A stretch of 64,000 nucleotides of DNA from Branchiostoma belcheri (taxonomy: Eukaryota; Chordata; Leptocardii; Amphioxiformes; Branchiostomatidae). How positions within the stretch are numbered: position 1 is the stretch's first letter; every line of letters starts with the position of its first letter. The stretch spans positions 204,127 through 268,126 of the forward strand of contig NW_017804165.1 of assembly GCF_001625305.1 (NCBI RefSeq). The letters are read 5' to 3'. Position numbers and translations under genes: made by a program. This document shows positions 1-12,800 of this stretch, in pieces. The notes beneath the pieces were generated by a model. The model did no database searches, had not been told where the DNA came from, and worked only from the letters and a program-made list of their open reading frames with translations.

Positions 1-795
1 AGATATGATTTTGAAACGTCAAAAAAATCATATCCAGTTGCTTGAGTAACTACTTTTTGGCGTATCGTATTACCTGGATGTCTAACCTTCATCGACGTAA
101 AAATGCATACTGTAATTTTTTAGAAAAGGCACAGAGCCCGTCTCTGCCTAAAGGAAACCAAAATTTACAAACAGACTTTAGAGGTGTTTGTGAAGGGTTC
201 ATTCACAGCCTGTGTGTTGTGAAATTAGAGCGGTATAGAGAAACTTGATCAACTTTCACTTCTGCATTTAGCTGCTCACCCAAGTAGCCTCTAAAGTAAG
301 GAAAAGCTTGGAGCTTCTTTAATATACACACTTGTTAGTTGGATGAGCTTTTACTCAAAGTAACTGTAGATAGAGATGAAGGTGTGCAAGTACTACTGTA
401 TATTACTGTCCAACATATCTAACAATGTCTCACATTTTACCTATTGTTTGATTTTCAAACAAAGACTTGAGTTACAGAATATAAATATCACGGAGAATCT
501 ATTACAGAAAATTTTTTTTTTTCTTTCTTTTAGAATATGATTTTCTCCAATTTTTCAACAAACAAATGGGATGGGGAAATAAAGAATGTTCTACATTGTA
601 CTTTATATATACTTCTTTCAACTAGACAACTCGGGGAACCTGATTGTTTTACTTGACGTCTCAATAAGTTATTTTCATTGGAACAATCCCAGGTGCATCT
701 CGGCAACCTTTAACTTCACTTCTCCAAAGTAAAAACTATTCTCAGCTGCCAGACTGCAGATTAGGAAGAGTTGTCCGGCCACCCATCCTCTACTC

Positions 796-869
796 TCACA
801 GCCATGACAGTGAGGGTCGGTTTATAATTTGCTGATTTGGTTGAAAAATGTTGGCCACACCTGGGCACC
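796..869 (-). CDS. Possible terminal exon of unidentified gene
   Basis: An excellent pyrimidine tract (CCCACAACTCTCCCTCCCAG) precedes an exon whose frame, continued from the 2200-2286 exon, reads CPGVANIFQPNQQIINRPSL then SWL and stops at TGA. A donor-like CT|GTGAGA just before the stop means it might instead splice onward out of the window. Confidence 0.3.
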
Positions 870-3800
870 CTGGGAGGGAGAGTTGTGGGAGGGGAACCTG
901 GACCAGAGTAATTCCCTCATGGGGTGGCAGACAGTTTGGAGAAATCAGGACCAGATGCCGGAGACGCAAACCTACGCTTTTCGTGGGCCCTTCCCCCATG
1001 CCCTTTTTCCATAGAGCGTAATCGGCCATTCTAATTCTACCTAGAGCATAGACAGACCGCTCTAATTCAACGTACAGAGTACCATAATAGGCGTATTTTG
1101 CGTAGAGCGTAATTCACCATTTTGATTCTACATAATGCGCTGCAGCTCCCAGGAATTTATTATAAGACGCGATGGGGAGGCTTCCTGAATTCAGCGTAAT
1201 ACGTAGTCGGCTCTCAAAATTTAGCGTTGAGCGTTGTCCGGGCCCACCATGCAGGCCCTCTTTCATGCACACACTGATTCACTGAAAATGTCTGACAAAT
1301 TAAATACATTTAAATAAGGTATAGTACTAATTTGTACATCTGTTTCTGTCAACTGTGGCTATGGCACAGACTATTGATAATAACTGTAGCAAACAGTATC
1401 GTCCAAAGGCCTGGGGAGGGGATAAAGGCAAAACTGTAAGTCAGATACCTCCTAGGTCATTGCACATAGAAATCATTTCTCGCCTAAATCATAATTTCAT
1501 AGCACTAAGACTTTCACAAATTGACTTTAAGCTGGAGGGCAGCTTACTCACAAGTAATCATACATGATATTTCACAGTCCAGCAACTACACCACAAGTTT
1601 GGATGTCAGAACTAGAAGCTACATACACATTGGGGCTTGTTGCTTTGTAGTCTGCCTACATTTGTGACTGACCATTTTTGTTTGAAATCTTTGTAAATAT
1701 TTGGCAGAGGTTAAGGGTTCCCAAACATCAAAAGTTAAGTGCTTCAATGTCTACATTAATCATCTAATGTGGAAGCAATGTAATAATATCACATCTGGCT
1801 TCTAGGGGTTATTAGCTGAGGAACTGATGACTACAGTACTGTACTTTGTGTCTACCTGAGAGTCAAAAGAACCACACTGTTACAAAAGAGTAGGCCACAC
1901 AATACTGCACATCTTAGGAACTCTCTCAGTTCAGCAGAAAGAGATTCAGTGCCTTCCTTTTTTTTTTAATTACAGGGACAGCCAAAACAACACAACTGGA
2001 CTCGAATAAACAAAATAAGTAGCCAGACAGGAACAAAATAAACAAGAACAGCTGGCAGTAAACAACTCCACCTCCTGTCAGCTTCCATCCCAGCTAAGGA
2101 CATCCAAATGTTTCCCTCTGGCGACCTCTGACCCACACCTTTATCAACAACTTCCTATTAGCATGGCTGCTGCGATCAGGGCAGAGATAACACACTCACA
2201 CTTCTGCACCCACTCCAGGCAGTCAGCAGTCTGCTGATGCTGGGGACTGGGGCATTCACAAGTACTAATAGACATTTTGTAACCATCTACAAAGAACAAA
2301 ATCATGAAACAAGTTTGAACTGCAATATCCGACACAATTGCATTGCTTCAACATTGTGTTGGATATTACATTGTGTTGGATATTGCAGTTCAAACTTGTA
2401 TCATAATGACTTCTACATACACAGATGAACTTTCAAGATAAGAATAAAATTGCTACCTGAAATACAAATCGTAACCAATCGTTACTACATAAACCAATTT
2501 CTGTATGTGTATCATCTGATGTCCAAAACACCAAAACACTTCAATTTGATCTGCTAGAGATCAAACACAAAAAGGAACAAAATATGACTTGATAACTGTG
2601 AAAAGGAACTTGATGTATGATTACTGCTGGTAGGATGAAAACAAATTGCCTATTAGGCCACACCAATTTAATTTCTTGGTTAACGGATTTTTCTAGAAAA
2701 AAAATGGAGCGGGCGGGCGAAATAAAAATAAAAATAAAAATTTGAGACCACCTGCCATACAGCCATGTAGTAAGCAATCCATTAAGTTAAGTTACATCTT
2801 TACTGTATGAACAACAAACTGTCAGTTGACAAGACTCCCATCCAACTGGTTTCACTTTTATTCATCTTTCAAAGTTCCAAAGAGTGGTTTAAATCAGGGT
2901 GCTCTGTTCAGATCCCATTGTTTTCTTACAGTTCAGGGCACACAGCTTACCACTGGGCTGGGCATTCTATTGTGTCTGGCTGATATGGAAGTTATTTAGA
3001 GCTTGAAATTTACAATATCCTAAATATATGCTTTAGACAAATTTCCAGGAATGTGTAAAAGTTATTGGCAAAAGAATTAACTACTTTTACAGATATTTTA
3101 TTTCTTTTTTTATCTTTTCCCAATTCCCAAATACTACCGGTACTACCATACATTTTATATTTCCCATTATACACTTTAGGTATGCTACAGCTACATTATA
3201 CATAGCCATCATTCAAACAAATAGCCACATTGACACACTCTTCAAGTTGCCACAAATTCAATGGTCTAGGGTTTCACTATAAAGTCTTTGATGTATGGGG
3301 ATTTTTATTTGTAGGGGGAACCATTTTATTAAAAAATTTAGATGTAATAATTGATGCATTATTTGCAACTGTACTCCTGTTTATAGGTATCTAAGTAAGA
3401 TCTAACTTTGTTAGAATGCCACATGCACATGTAGTATTTTTCACAGAGTAATTTCTATAATTAAAAGAAACTGTTTCCCCCTACTCGAAGTGGACTCTTC
3501 CGACCGTCAGAAAGTTGCTTTGGTGAATGGACTTACATGTACATGTATGGAGGACTTTTTACTTTGCCAAATCCCATGTTTGTGGTAGGATTTTGTACTT
3601 TTTGAGAGTAATACAGTTTGTGATGTCAGAATACATTGTTATGTCGTGTTATTTTTACATATTTCCTGGAAAAAAGATCGTTTTGAAGGTGTGTGTGCAT
3701 GTGCCGCCCAGGCCGAGTTTATACGTTCGGCCCATTACTTTTAACGCCCGTTACTAGCACATGTTTCCGACACAATACGTGTTTCTAAATGAAATATAAT

Positions 3801-6800
3801 ATATATCTAAAAGGGAGATGATATGTTGTTACAGGCACGATGACTTAGTAAATCCCGTACGTTTGACTGTCGTCAGTGAAGTTTTGTGCCATGAATGGTG
3901 ACATGTGCAAAGGGGGTGGGGGGCGAGTTCTATATCAGAAGAATTTTTTTTTTGACGAACTTTTGAAGAGGCAACCTAGCTTTCCGAACAAATTGCACTC
4001 AGAAAAATGTTTCTGCATTGAAGCAATGTATTTTTAACGGCAAGGGTACCGAAGTAACGGGTTCCTCACTGGCCGCCCAGTGCGGAACTTACGGGGAAAG
4101 TGGCGTCGGCACTCGGGGCCCTGTGCGGAAGAAAGCTCCGCACTGGAATTCTAGTGCAGAAACGGCTTTGTTCCAGTGCTGAAACACCGTCAGGTCTGGA
4201 ATTCCAGAGCTGAATCTTGACTCGGCACTCGTTTTCCGGTGCTAACTTCCACTCAGCACTCGTTTGCCAGAGCTCGGAGGCCGTTCAGCACTGGATAACC
4301 AGCGCTCGGAGGCCGTTCACCACTGGATAGCCAGTGTTCAATTCAACTCGGCACTCGCTACCAGTGCTCGGAGGTCGTTCACCACTGGATAGCAAGTGCC
4401 GAAGTCCCTAAGTAACGGATTCCTCACTGGATCGTTCCAGTGCTCGGTGACTCTTGGCGCTGGGAGCCGAGTTCTCAAATCATTTCGGCACTGGGGCTTC
4501 TGGTGCTTACGTCGGCCGCGCGGCGTACAGTACAGTATCGTAGGCCAAGTCTATGTCTGTAAAAATGTGAGGATCGGAGCCTTGCAGTATTGTCCTGCCG
4601 ATCACCTTGTCGTGCCGATTATAATTTGCTTCCCGGGCGGTACGATCTCAAAAATATAAGTGTTAGAGTTCAAAGGCAGCATCTCGGTACCCTTTCTAAA
4701 GACAAGGTTTGATTTGCCGATTTAGAGTTTCCAGTGCTGAAGCCGCCGACACTGGACACCAAGTGTTGACGTACCTTCGGCACTGGAGATCTAGGACGGA
4801 AGCCGCCTCACCTCTGTATACCGAGTGCTGAGAAAGGAACCCGTTACTTCGGTACTTTTGCTTTTTAACGCTGTTAACTATGCCCAAATTTTGAAAAATT
4901 ACAACGTTCGGGGTGGATTTTGGGGCCCCAATTCGGGACCCGAGAGTATGGATTTTTGTTCTGTTTTTTATTTTTATTTCATTTTGGCAAAAAAACGAAG
5001 CGGCGAATCCGTTAACCAAGGAAATAAATTGGTGTGGCCTTACCGGAAAATAACAAAGGAATATCCAGTCTATCAGCAAAACTTTTTCTAACTTCAGTAA
5101 TTATGATGTTGGACATTTCACCCCACTTATCCCTGCCTATGACTCCTTGAAAACATTTTCACCCTGGCAGGGGCATGTTTCCAGTTGGCCCGGCAACTAT
5201 CAGCAGCATTTTATAATTACCCAGAACACATGTCACAGCGGCAGAAACTAGTTGTCTTTGGTTGGCTGCGCGGGACCCGTGTCAAGTCTGATCCAACATT
5301 ACTGCCACTGGTAAGAATGTATTAAGATAATAACAAAGGTATATAACATTACTGATTGTGCTTGTAGAACAGCAAGTAAAAAAAAGCAGTTTCATGGTAT
5401 AACGTTCCAGTAATGCAGAAGGTCCATTGTATATTTTACAAAAATGATGACTTGCTTTGACATTCTAATAACCTACCAGTTGGAAAATAAGATTACAGAT
5501 TGAGCATGTGCTATTGAAATAATTTAGAAGCTTGTCCAGAAAGTAGGTCGTAGTTACAAATAGTAATGCTCTCTTTCATCATAGGTCCATCACATTTTTG
5601 TGACAGTCCAACATGATCTCCAGACCTACCTTGGGAAAGTTTGGTGCTCCATAGACTCATGCTAGTTGGGAAACCTCATCCTCCGCTGCTGACAGGACCC
5701 CCACACACCTGCACCTGTCAACTTTCCTGCTGACTAGGCAACAACAACACGGAACCCCTCCCTGCAGCATAGCTTTGAACTTGACAGCCTTCGGGCCATA
5801 ACAGGACATGCAGCAAAGCCAGGATTGACTTCAGTCAATCTTTATTATAGACATGATTTAAACCCCAGACCAGCACATGCTATTGATTGAACCCATATTG
5901 TCTTTCGGGTTGGCTGCATGTCTTTTGACCTTTGACCTTCTCATATGTGATTTTGAAACAGTCTGGTCACCTTGAAAATCATACAAAGTCAAAGACTGAA
6001 ACTTTGTCTACACTGCCTCCAGACATACATGTCTATCCATAAAAACAACAAATACAGAGTCGTCATACTTAATTAATAGGGCATCTTTATCTAAAATTTA
6101 TATCTTTAAAATCATATATAGTCACTCATACTTCAGCAGAAATGATTCATAAAACTGTAAACCTTTTTGTACTGGCAGGTCATTTTTTCATACCCAGCCT
6201 TCTACTCAACAATCCTTTGAAAATATGAGATGCTCAGATTTTTTTCAATTTGCAAGATGTGTTCATGAGCATTATATGAGGGCCCGAAAGCCCTTTTTCG
6301 TAAGGCATAATCAGGCCGTTTTAGACTTCGTAATTCATAGGCAGCCTCCGTAAAAATCAGCATAATTCGTAATTGGGCACTAGCCGCAAATCGTAAAGTC
6401 GTAATCAGCTCTGAGACTTTGACGTAATTCGTAATAGGCGGCGAAAATTTTGCGTAATTCGTAATCACTACTCCCCCTTGCAGGCCCTCTTATATTATCT
6501 CACTAACTTCTCACTCACTCAATTCCTTTACTACATAACATTATTAATGTTATTTTAGACAGGAAACGACTGGCTACCATGTGTGTACACAGACATGCTA
6601 CAGATATCTGGGGGAAAATAAAGGTGTGTTTTCCCATGTCCACCCACACAACTAGCCATAAGATGGACCAAAATCAGCCCTACCAAAAGCAAAACCATGG
6701 GAAAATATTTCAAGAAGACAACAGGCCTTGTGGTGCCCTGCACAGCAGTCTTAAAGTGTTTACACATATGATAATTATACCATGATGTTTCATATAGCTT

Positions 6801-9800
6801 TGCTAAGCCTTAGGTGAATGATATCTTTTCATTATCATAACTAAAAGCTTCATACAAATTTTTTTTTCAATTTTTATCTACTGAAACCTGCTCTTGTCAT
6901 ATTATACAGCCTGAAAACTGTACATAGTTGCCAGATTTTTACAAAGATGTTGTGAATCAAACACACTCCTCATTGAAGGCCCGGAATGTGACAAGTCCTT
7001 TGGACAATTGATGAGTTCTGGTCAGCCTGCAATGTTACAGACCGGCCTGCATGCTGCTGCACATCTATAACCTATGCATTGGTACAAACATGGAATGTGA
7101 CATCTTAACAAAATCTGCCAACAATGAGACCTGTTTACAGAACAAGTACTGCACTTTTATATTGACCTTCCTGTCAGTCAAATTGAATCAATTAAGCATT
7201 TCTTTTCATTTCAATATTATTTTATGAGACATTTATTCCAACTTATATTTTATAAATCTAGCAAAACTAATACAATTTCTGAGTTTGAGTAGTATATTAT
7301 GATAACATCTGCTGGTGTGTTAAAGCTGGTGTGTTATGCCAAATGGCGGCTATACCGGCTATACCAATGCAGATATCCCAGATACTATGTTGAACTGCCA
7401 GATTTTTACATTCTCTTCAGGCACAACGATACAGGTTTGATAACAAAATACACAGTCTTTCTATTAGAGTCATCTGTTGGTTAATACTTTTGATGAACCC
7501 TTTAATTATCATAATGATGGTCATTAACGGCTATGCTTTTCCTATTAGGATCACAGAAACTTTTCCTCCTGGTCAGAGAATATGGCAGTATAACAAACCT
7601 GCTGGAATGATTGTGTCAGTTTGACCCCACCATTAGAACCCTTGACCCCACTAGCAGCCTGGGAAGAGTAGGCAGCAATGACAGGACCACCCAGCATAAA
7701 CAAAGGCGGACGCTTCAGTCAAGTTGCTCTTATTATGGTTATCATTGTTAGGGCTATCATCTCTGATCTATCCCATCTGCCACTGCACTCACAAATCTGA
7801 CCTCTGACCTCCAGCTGAGTTGGAAGAATGCCAAGACACATGATTGAGTTTCTTTAGCTTCTTGGGTTCATTCCAAACAACTTTAAGTTTATTTCTTTTC
7901 CATAAGTATCCTTATGGTACTGGACGGTTTCAAATTCTGTTAGGAAAAAGGGCTAGTTCACTATCTTCTATGTATCTTCTATATATTTTTAGTCAAAGAT
8001 ATTTGTAATCATTTATGATGGTCAAGAAGCCAGCAAAGATTTTTTGCAGCAAACTATCATAAATTTTTTTCCAGATAGCCTACAGCACAGGCCACGAAAT
8101 ACGCATCAGTTTTCGCGGGACGTTCTGCGAAATACCGCGGTACGTCCTGCGGTATATCGCGAAACGCCGTGCGGAATATTGCGGAAGGCCGTGCGGAATA
8201 TTGCGGAAGGCCGTGCGAAATATTGCGGAAGGCCGTGCGTAAGATTGCGGAAGGCCGTGCGTAAGATTGCGGGACGTCCCGCAGAATTTCGCAGAACTGT
8301 CCACTGGTAATGGAAACGCCGCTGCGAAACTTCTTCTGCGTAAGAAATCTTTCGCAAGATTTCGGTCGTTAATGAGCAGCCTTTGTATTCTGAGATTTAC
8401 ATGACACTTATTCCACCTCATTTTCACGTATTTGTTGATAATTTGTGGACAATACCGGGGATTATCAGCGCGGCGGGTCCACGCTGCCACGGCTGTGCTT
8501 GGGCGATTGATGTTTACTATTTGATACGCTGAGTTTGTTCCGATCCGTGTGATTCCAATAAACATCTCACATAACTACGAACTAGTTGGAAGAATGATAG
8601 ATGCATGAATGCCTGTGTATGATTTAACAAACAAATCTGACGCTATTATAAAAACTGCCAGACGCTCTTCTCCGCTGGAACAACGCAAGCTGGAGGTCAA
8701 TGACCTGCGGTCGAACACGTAATGTGTATCGTCAACATTTTCTGCAAGGCATGACTTCGCCGAAGAAACCACTTTTTAAAATTTTAAGCTTTAAATGCTT
8801 CGACTCTGTGGCCAAAAATAACGAAGTTTGATATTTTCCCTGTTTGCAAGGACGCTATATGTTGTAGAAGCTCCTTGCTGTTTGTGATTATCGATTCAGA
8901 ACTACGTGATACATTTTAGAGCGAGGCATTTTCCCATAGCCACACGCACATATTATACTTGATCGACAGGCGTTTCCCTTTGAAGAAGTTGCCGCCCCTG
9001 CCGTCGGCGCCAACAGTCTAGCTGGGCTGCTCCAATGATTTCGCCCGTCTTCGTTACAAACACGATCTTCACCGACTATAACCGAGGCTCTGTGATTGGT
9101 GTCTATGTGACAAATTTATATTCGCCTATCTTCGTTACAGTTCCGATCTTTACCGACTATATGTATAATCTACTAACGTTACTAGTATTATCTAGGTTCT
9201 CTATTCGAGTGTACGTGTATAGATTCAGGCGTTCGTTTGTTGTTGCTGACGGAAGACTCGTGGTAATATTCAGAGTCGAACTAACGTTTTTGCATATGAG
9301 AATTAATATTATTGTGCCAAGCGCGAAGCATAATTCAAGGGTTCTTTACGCCCCATGGCTTTGTTGACACGCATCAAAAATTGATACATTTCGTTCGCCA
9401 CGCTGTTGGGCCGGGCGTTCCCACGCACGTCGCCATAGTAACAGCACGTAGCAGCAGCGGCACTGGTAGACTCCCTGGCGCCGCAGACCACGTGGCGTTC
9501 CGGCGCGCCAATCACAGCGCGCAGACGGGGACCCGCCCACCAGACGGGCCGCAGAAGAGTTGAGACTCCGCCCAGAGACACCGCCTGAAGATTGTTAGAC
9601 GACAGTAGCTTGTTCCGCCCTGCACGGCCGGCGCGGCTTTGTAATTTTCTTGTCCCGATTTCATCCCAAAATTTTTCACAGAGTCAACTTTTATAGTCTG
9701 AGAACAAATGAATCTGCGTCAAATTTTGCATAAACACGTCAAGTTCGGGTTGTCCCGTACCGTGTTTATTTATTTTTCGGGTGCGTTGCCGTTTTTTTTT

Positions 9801-12800
9801 GGCAAAAAAATCGACTCCATTTTCATCGCACCCACTACATCGCACCCTCTACATCCTCGCGCAGGTTTATTCAAAACTACACAAACAATACATGAATCTG
9901 TTCCTTACAAATGTATTTCTCAATATATCCGAATCCAAGATCGCTATATTTAGAAATTGTACGATTTTTCACGATCAAAATTGTCCGGCATTTCTGGACG
10001 CACGTTACGAAGCGCTCCCTCCCACTCGAGTGCAACACACGTCCACCGCTACGAACCCTCTGCATTCTCGCCAATCCTCGCGCTAATTAACTCAAAACCA
10101 CACAAACTACATACGAAACTGTTCCTTAGAATGTATATTTTAAACATCTAAATCCCAGAATGGTAACTTTGCGAATTGTACGAAATTTTACGGTTAAAAA
10201 CTGATTGGTTGTTGCTCGGAAGCCAGCGGCGGCGTGGGGTACCGGTGACGGACAAAGAGTAAAATTATGTATTTCTTTCAAAATGCTGTTTTGTTTTGTA
10301 CGACCAAAAATAGACTATTCTAGTAAATAAATTCAGGACTGAAAGAATCTTTCGGGAATACATATATAATGTATTTGTATGTGGGTTTATTGTGTATTTG
10401 ACACAATTTTGGCGTTCATTCCACCGGGAAGTGTTCCGCGATCAGCGTGGGTTTCAAAACAAGAAACACAAGATCAAGAAACAAAGCTCCCGCTAATTAG
10501 AACCCTGTAACAATTCAGACCACAGCGATCATGTTTTCGATAAATACATTTGTGTACATGCACGTTTCAGAGAGGTAGAAATCTTAACTCAATCTATTAA
10601 ACCACATTCTAGCTCAGGAATTTACGATCTTCACACTGTTGGTTAAAAAATATCGGCAGATCTCATGAACATTTTCACTCCGCGCTATAGAAAATGTAAA
10701 CAAACCGGGTGTGATCTTTCTCCGCCCACGGCGCGGGTGGCCTGCATATGAAAAGGACGTATTTCTGCGGAAACGCGGCCTTACGCAGGGGTGTTCTGCG
10801 GAACTTTCGCAAAGTTCTGCGAAAGTGCTCTCAGGTGCACTGCGGGAAGCCGTGCGGAATACCGCGGTACGTCCTGCGAAATACCGCAGAACGCCGTGCG
10901 TAAGATTGCGAAACGCCGTGCGTAAGATTGCGGAACGTCATGCGGAATATTGCGGGACGTCCTGCGGAATATTGCGGGACGTCCTGCGGAATATCGCGGT
11001 ACGTCCCGCAGAACTTGATGCGTATTTCGTGGCCTGTACTGTATAATGCACCTTTATCACAGGACATTGAAAACAAAATTTCCTGCAAAATCTTTTCAAA
11101 CACGATTTCAAACAGTGTGATCAGGAACATACTCACTGACATAGATCAACTCAACTATCTGGTAGTTAACCACCTGGGGCCATTACAGCATAGAGAACTG
11201 CTGTTATCTGAATTTTCAGTACAGCATACTTATATCATGTACATGTACAGTATTCCGTGCACAGCTAATCAGTTTAAACTTTATATATTCAAGATTAAGT
11301 AAAGTCCCACATGAGGTGGTAAAAGTGAAATATCAAAATGCCTACATAATGAGAGCTAAATACAGAAACAAGAACAAGTCGTTACTACATTTAATCCTTG
11401 GTTGTTTCTTACACTTTCTAAAACCACAGTCATTATCAATACATACAGAACGTTTTCCAAGAAAAACAAGCAGTGATATAAGTTCTACCCATAACTTATG
11501 GTCTCATTCATGTATTACTCCGAGTGTACCCCCTAAAAGAGTACCAAGTCAAAAACTAAACGGCTGTATGAACGAGTGTTTTTCTTGGTGAGAATTTTCC
11601 CTTTAGCCATCCCAACTGATGTAAAACATCAAAGCGGTGAAAGCTTGTTTGTAACTGATGAAATTAGGACGTAATTGTCGGCAGCCGCGCGCTAGGTCGG
11701 ACGTGCACAGTCCAGTGTTGTGAGTTGTGCGGTCGAGGGTTTGCAGCGCGGGAGGGCCTCTTGCGGGCAGCCGCTAGTTGCAGTTTGTAAGTCCCATAAA
11801 AGGGGATTGTGTGTTTAGAAGTCGTTGGCAATTTTTTTATGAGACGTAGAGTAAGTGTGCTCAACATAGCATGAAAGATATCAATTGATTTAATGTAGGA
11901 TCATAGGGAACACGGTCTCGTAAGTCACTCATTAATGCATGGTTTCTAATGTATGGAAAAAACTCATGAATGAGACCTTAATTAAATATGAAAAATATTC
12001 ATTAAAAATCAACGATTAGTGCTAAGGTCCCAATTTTTGAACAATGTTTGCCCAGGATTTAATGTCCGATTTTTCAGCGCAAGTTGCATTGCGTAACCAC
12101 GCCCGTTGCCATGGCAACGGACGAGGCCATTTCTGCGGGGGTTGATTGACGCCGTCCTTTCACCATTCTCCGTTTTACAAAGATTTACAGTCAAATAACG
12201 TTTTGAAAAGCTGTCATATTCAAGATACATACACTAAAGATTATTCCCTGACTGTCAGTGTTGTGTAAGGCGTCTGTAAAGCAAGGACTGACAAGCACAC
12301 GCTTGCAAATTATATAGAAATCGTGTAAACCCAAATTCACGGACAACACATGCAAACATTAGAAGCGTTGATTACGGAACTTAGATGTTCATATGAAATT
12401 GTGGATAGAGTTAAGGAACCACAGAACAGGAAAAGATTCAAATAATAAAGGTATGTGCGCTCTGCTTTCAGGAAAAGCGTCAAATACAAGGCAATCCGAT
12501 GTGCTACGGATCGTTCAAAACCACCTTGCCCGCAGCCTGACTGTGTACCCACCTAAAATCGCATGCCTGACAAGTAGGGTTACCTGATTGCATCCCAAAG
12601 TAATTCCCATTACGTCTGATTATCCAGCTGGCCGAAATTTGTGCCATTGCCCCCCCCCCCTCCCCTACACACGCACGCACGCATGCACGCATTGAGTCTG
12701 GCGCCCCCCCCCCCGCCACTGTCAGGGCGGTGGATCCTTACCCCGCCCCCCTTTCCAAAACTAACAGAAAAACACCTGACACGCTACAGCTGACGTGAAT

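Larger units (their letters stand above)
8083..11041. mobile_element. 2.96-kb TIR element with mirrored 22-bp minisatellite ends
   Basis: The left end CAGCACAGGCCACGAAATAC and the complement of the right end agree almost perfectly. Both ends continue into tandem arrays of a 22-bp unit of the form CCGTGCGGAATATTGCGGAA, so arms of about 250-300 bp are inverted copies. TA flanks CAG...CTG on both sides, as for Tc1/mariner-like insertions. Between the arms lie CpG-rich DNA and a diverged direct repeat (9855-9990 and 10075-10205), but no transposase frame. It is probably a non-autonomous element. Confidence 0.75.

Noticed and set aside
5171-5665. Plus-strand two-exon gene end reading ARQLSAAFYNYPEHMSQRQK and ending KVWCSIDSC
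   Set aside because: No upstream plus-strand exon could be found, and the minus strand fits a longer chain of phased exons. Kept as a finding because it cannot be excluded from sequence alone.
7505-7643. Plus open frame reading RITETFPPGQRIWQYNKPAG and ending MIVSV
   Set aside because: It is antisense to the phased 7599-7658 minus exon and has no partner exon.
8080-8565. 161-codon minus open frame
   Set aside because: It is a translation of the 22-bp minisatellite and its flank, so the repeated peptide is an artefact of the tandem DNA repeat.
11137-11173. 37-nt minus-strand exon reading VVNYQIVELIYV with good splice sites
   Set aside because: Its phase does not fit between the 14139-14303 and 7793-7814 exons, which already join in frame. 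Possibly an alternative exon.
10711-11302. Overlapping open frames of 103-124 codons
   Set aside because: Same reason: frames run through the right-arm minisatellite.
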